This document shows positions 61,466 through 64,000 of a stretch of DNA of 64,000 bases, piece by piece; positions within the stretch are counted from its first letter, which is position 1, and the number at the start of each line of letters is the position of its first letter. This DNA comes from Mesocentrotus franciscanus. Taxonomy: Eukaryota > Echinodermata > Echinoidea > Camarodonta > Strongylocentrotidae. The stretch lies in contig CP137674.1 in assembly GCA_037976565.1 (NCBI GenBank), forward strand, positions 33,607,216 to 33,671,215, given 5' to 3'. The notes under the pieces were generated by a model that saw nothing but the letters and a program-made list of their open reading frames with translations, was not told the DNA's origin and made no database searches. A program made the position numbers and the translations under genes.

Positions 61466-62768
61466 TTTAATGTAGTCTACTCATTTATGGGTCACCAAGT
61501 GTGAATCTCTCTTTTCCATTGATTATTAAAACTCTAAAATTGAATGATTACAAAAATTCATTGAGCCATGACCTTGAGCCAAAAAATATTGAATTTCATG
61601 AGATCGATTTCACTGATCAATTTAGCATCAGAATGCTGGTAATGTCTACACAATGCAGACATTGGCATTTGGTCCTCATTACATACAGTAAGATGAACAC
61701 ACCCACTTATTCAGGATTCAAACCAAGCCTGAATAGAGGCTGCTCTTGAGAATATGCGTCATCAATCCCTCATTATATTTTCAAGTGTACCAATCCCCTC
61801 AAATATCATTTGTGTGATGAACCACGGAACCCAAGTCAGACTTGAGTTCCATGTAGGTACTTTTCTATTTTTCTATGTGAACGTGTACAGGTGCATCAAG
61901 TATTCCACTCACAAGTTGCATTTTATGTTAATTGAGAGTGTATCTAAATTTGCAAAAGTTCAAATGTTGAATATAGTAGAGCAACATGGAATCCTAAGCA
62001 TACACTGCAAATTCATTTTAGGGGGGGGGTGATTTGTACATTTTAAGCTTTTAGGTTTTCTCTTAAAAAAATCACAGGTTTTCTAGATAACTTGCTGAAT
62101 ATGGAATGGTCTTAGGCAAAAGATGAATGCCATTATGCACAGATTTTTGCGACTTTGGTCATATCTCATTCAGCCAAGAGTGCTATCTAAAGCATGCAAA
62201 TGACAGAAAGGAATGAAAGTTTGTTTTTCATCACAAATTTCAACCTGGATGCCCATTTTAAGAATGCACTGAGTGAAGATGTTTCCTACTTTTACTTATC
62301 GATTATTTATTACAACTGATTGATGACCAGGTTGAGCTTTACAAGCCAGGGCTTTCATCTTTGTCTCTCCACATCCATGAGTATGAGAATTGGCTTAACG
62401 ATAAAACCTATACAAGACACTCATAGTAGGAAGTATGCAAGCTATACAAGAGATAATAGCAAAATGGGTAAAATGATGAATAACTACAGTATGACTATAC
62501 ATGAACATATGCATATTCATATCATTGGTAAACACTTAATCTCTGTTTTCTGCATAGTAGAAACAAATGCGATAAGTGAGAATAACCCTTGCAACTCCAA
62601 ACCCATTTCTTCTTAAGATACGACCATTTCATGTTCAACAGCTTTTTCACATTTGGCATTTTTTAGTAATTTCAGCCTCAATAAAGGGCCATTGTTATTA
62701 TGATGCACACATGCATAGACCCACCATCCATTCACATTCAGTCTTTGAGTAGAACCCTTCTTGCAGTC

Positions 62769-63403
62769 CTACGTCCTATTATCATTGGCATTTGGTCCAT
62801 TTCTATTGCTTTTGTGACGCTCCCCTCCATCGCCGTTACTGTTCAAAGTGGTATCATCCTGTGCACTGCTGCATGCTGCTGACTCTGCGGACTCTCCCAC
62901 TCCATACGGGGGTGGTGCATCATCCGGAGGGGGTGGAGTTCTACTCGTACTCAGTTCAAAGGTATCTGACGAGCTTGGCCAGCTCATGAGGTCATCATAG
63001 AAGTCATCATCCTCCATCGAAATCTCACGTCGATGGAGCTCCGGAGATGAAGGCAAGGAAACGGAAAGTCTTCTTTTTATTGGCTGCTCAAAGATACTCA
63101 TGATGTCCGTCCTTCCAAACAGGGTAGAAAGCACTTGACCGATGTCTAAGGACGTGTCTGGAGACAGCTGCTTCAGCTGATCCCGACCTGAATTCACAAA
63201 CTTTGTCCTGCCACCGTTCAACGATGGCGTATCAAAGGGATTTGTTCGGTTCATTTGGCGCGAATGCCTGCGATCCCGTGCACCTCTGTCTGAGTTGCTT
63301 CGTACTAGAGGATGCTTACGCGGTTGTTGCACTGCTGGAGTGTTGGGTGCATTAGGAACATTCAGATAAACGGTGTGACGCCGAGATCTTGTGGTTTTAT
63401 CAC
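62769..63403 (-). CDS. C-terminal exon of an unidentified gene with NPF and PPPY motifs
   Basis: Acceptor ttctgcag|GTGATAAAACC, open frame of 210 codons, stop TAG at 62,771-62,769. Upstream exons lie beyond 63,403, possibly outside the window. The product is Ser/Pro/Asp-rich and probably unstructured. Visible motifs are a basic start (TTRSRRHTV), RSNSDRG, NPF in RTNPFDTPS (EH-domain type), RRLSVS (basophilic kinase type), an acidic FYDDLMSW and APPPYG (WW-domain type). NPF with PPxY suggests an endocytic or ubiquitin-ligase adaptor tail; that is inference and I do not recognise the family. An AATAAA at 62,306-62,311 could end its 3' UTR. Confidence 0.65.
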
Positions 63404-64000
63404 CTGCAGAAAAATGAAACAGGTTGCTAATATGCATAAAAATGATACACCTTCAGAAAGATGAAATATGCATTATTTCATATCTGTTATCTCCCTGTCA
63501 CACATATCAAGACTAATCTATATAACATAAAGTCTTGAGAATCTTTAACATGAACTTCTTATTACATGTATATTTCATGTCTCAATTTTCATGAATATGG
63601 TATTTTTTCTCCATCAAAGCTGAACCCTCAATCTCAGCTATGAGAAGTACAAAATACTGATAACTCTTCACCGTCCAGGTTGATATACATGTACTTTGAA
63701 ACTTAAAACCTAAAAGTCATGGGTAGAAGGGTAATTCCACTATGGAAAATTGACAAAATTTCTAAAACTTGATTTAACCTCAATAAATAATTCTCTTTTG
63801 TGCAATAAAAGAGCAGAACAATTTTTTTTTTAAATCCAAATGGCTGAAATATCACAAAATTTTAAAAATGATCTGAATAATTCCATGATCAGCAATATTT
63901 TGATGTTTCAGCCATCCAAGCCCAACAAGCAGATTTTCCCAATTTTTATACCATTGTGTGTGTAACACTTGACTCGACAATGGTTACTTTACTCAGATGG
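63404..64000 (-). other. Intron of the right-hand gene
   Basis: AT-rich sequence upstream of the acceptor at 63,403; no further exon seen before the window edge. Confidence 0.5.

Larger units (their letters stand above)
57626..62768. other. AT-rich stretch, partly possible 3' UTR of the right-hand gene
   Basis: Downstream of the stop at 62,769 in minus-strand direction; several AATAAA signals are present. Contains one MITE and one dispersed repeat, but no coding support. Confidence 0.45.

Noticed and set aside
1..64000. CRISPR arrays, bacterial operons, rRNA genes
   Set aside because: The intron structure and repeat content are eukaryotic; no such arrays or rRNA sequence were seen, and direct repeats present are microsatellites or transposon-derived.

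Overview
The window looks like a low-density invertebrate deuterostome genome, most likely an echinoderm such as a sea urchin or sea star. The reasons are long AT-rich introns, GT-AG splice sites, tRNA-derived SINEs ending in (ATT)n, many MITE-like foldback elements, kilobase-scale trinucleotide arrays, and a receptor gene with Tie-like, EGF and C-type lectin modules. The species cannot be fixed from the sequence alone.

One gene dominates. On the minus strand, 24 coding exons can be chained from 43,782 down to 21,287. All splice phases agree, giving a 4,086-base CDS and a predicted type I membrane protein of 1,361 residues. The order is signal peptide, four C-type lectin domains (CTLDs, three exons each), two Ig-like exons, five eight-cysteine EGF modules, a third Ig, one fibronectin III domain, a transmembrane helix and a cytoplasmic tail of about 100 residues. 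Ig-Ig-EGF-Ig-FN3-TM is the extracellular order of Tie receptor tyrosine kinases. Here no kinase follows. The tail instead carries five YxxL motifs at almost exact 10-residue spacing, which forms overlapping ITAM-like pairs, plus two YxN motifs. This is the best candidate for an undescribed system: a lectin/Tie-type ectodomain coupled to an immunoreceptor-like tail.

Other coding traces are small. A C-terminal exon on the minus strand (62,769-63,403) belongs to a gene entering from the right edge; it has NPF and PPPY motifs and I do not recognise the gene. Two in-phase minus-strand exons of a receptor-type protein tyrosine phosphatase domain lie at 49,231-50,105 without visible partner exons. 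A degenerate exon of the same domain class lies on the plus strand near 18.8 kb. A possible N-terminal exon of a gamma-butyrobetaine-hydroxylase-like protein lies at 12.66-12.85 kb on the minus strand. A LINE 3' end lies at 51.07-51.72 kb.

The rest is intron or intergenic DNA with repeats. These include trinucleotide arrays at 1.7-3.1 and 48.2-49.1 kb, a 1.4-kb palindrome of tandem ~155-bp units inside an intron (37.4-38.84 kb), a degenerate GTGCCCC-rich minisatellite (17.3-17.9 kb), at least five foldback elements, at least six SINE copies or fragments, and a ~190-bp dispersed repeat present in opposite orientations at 41.7 and 61.3 kb.
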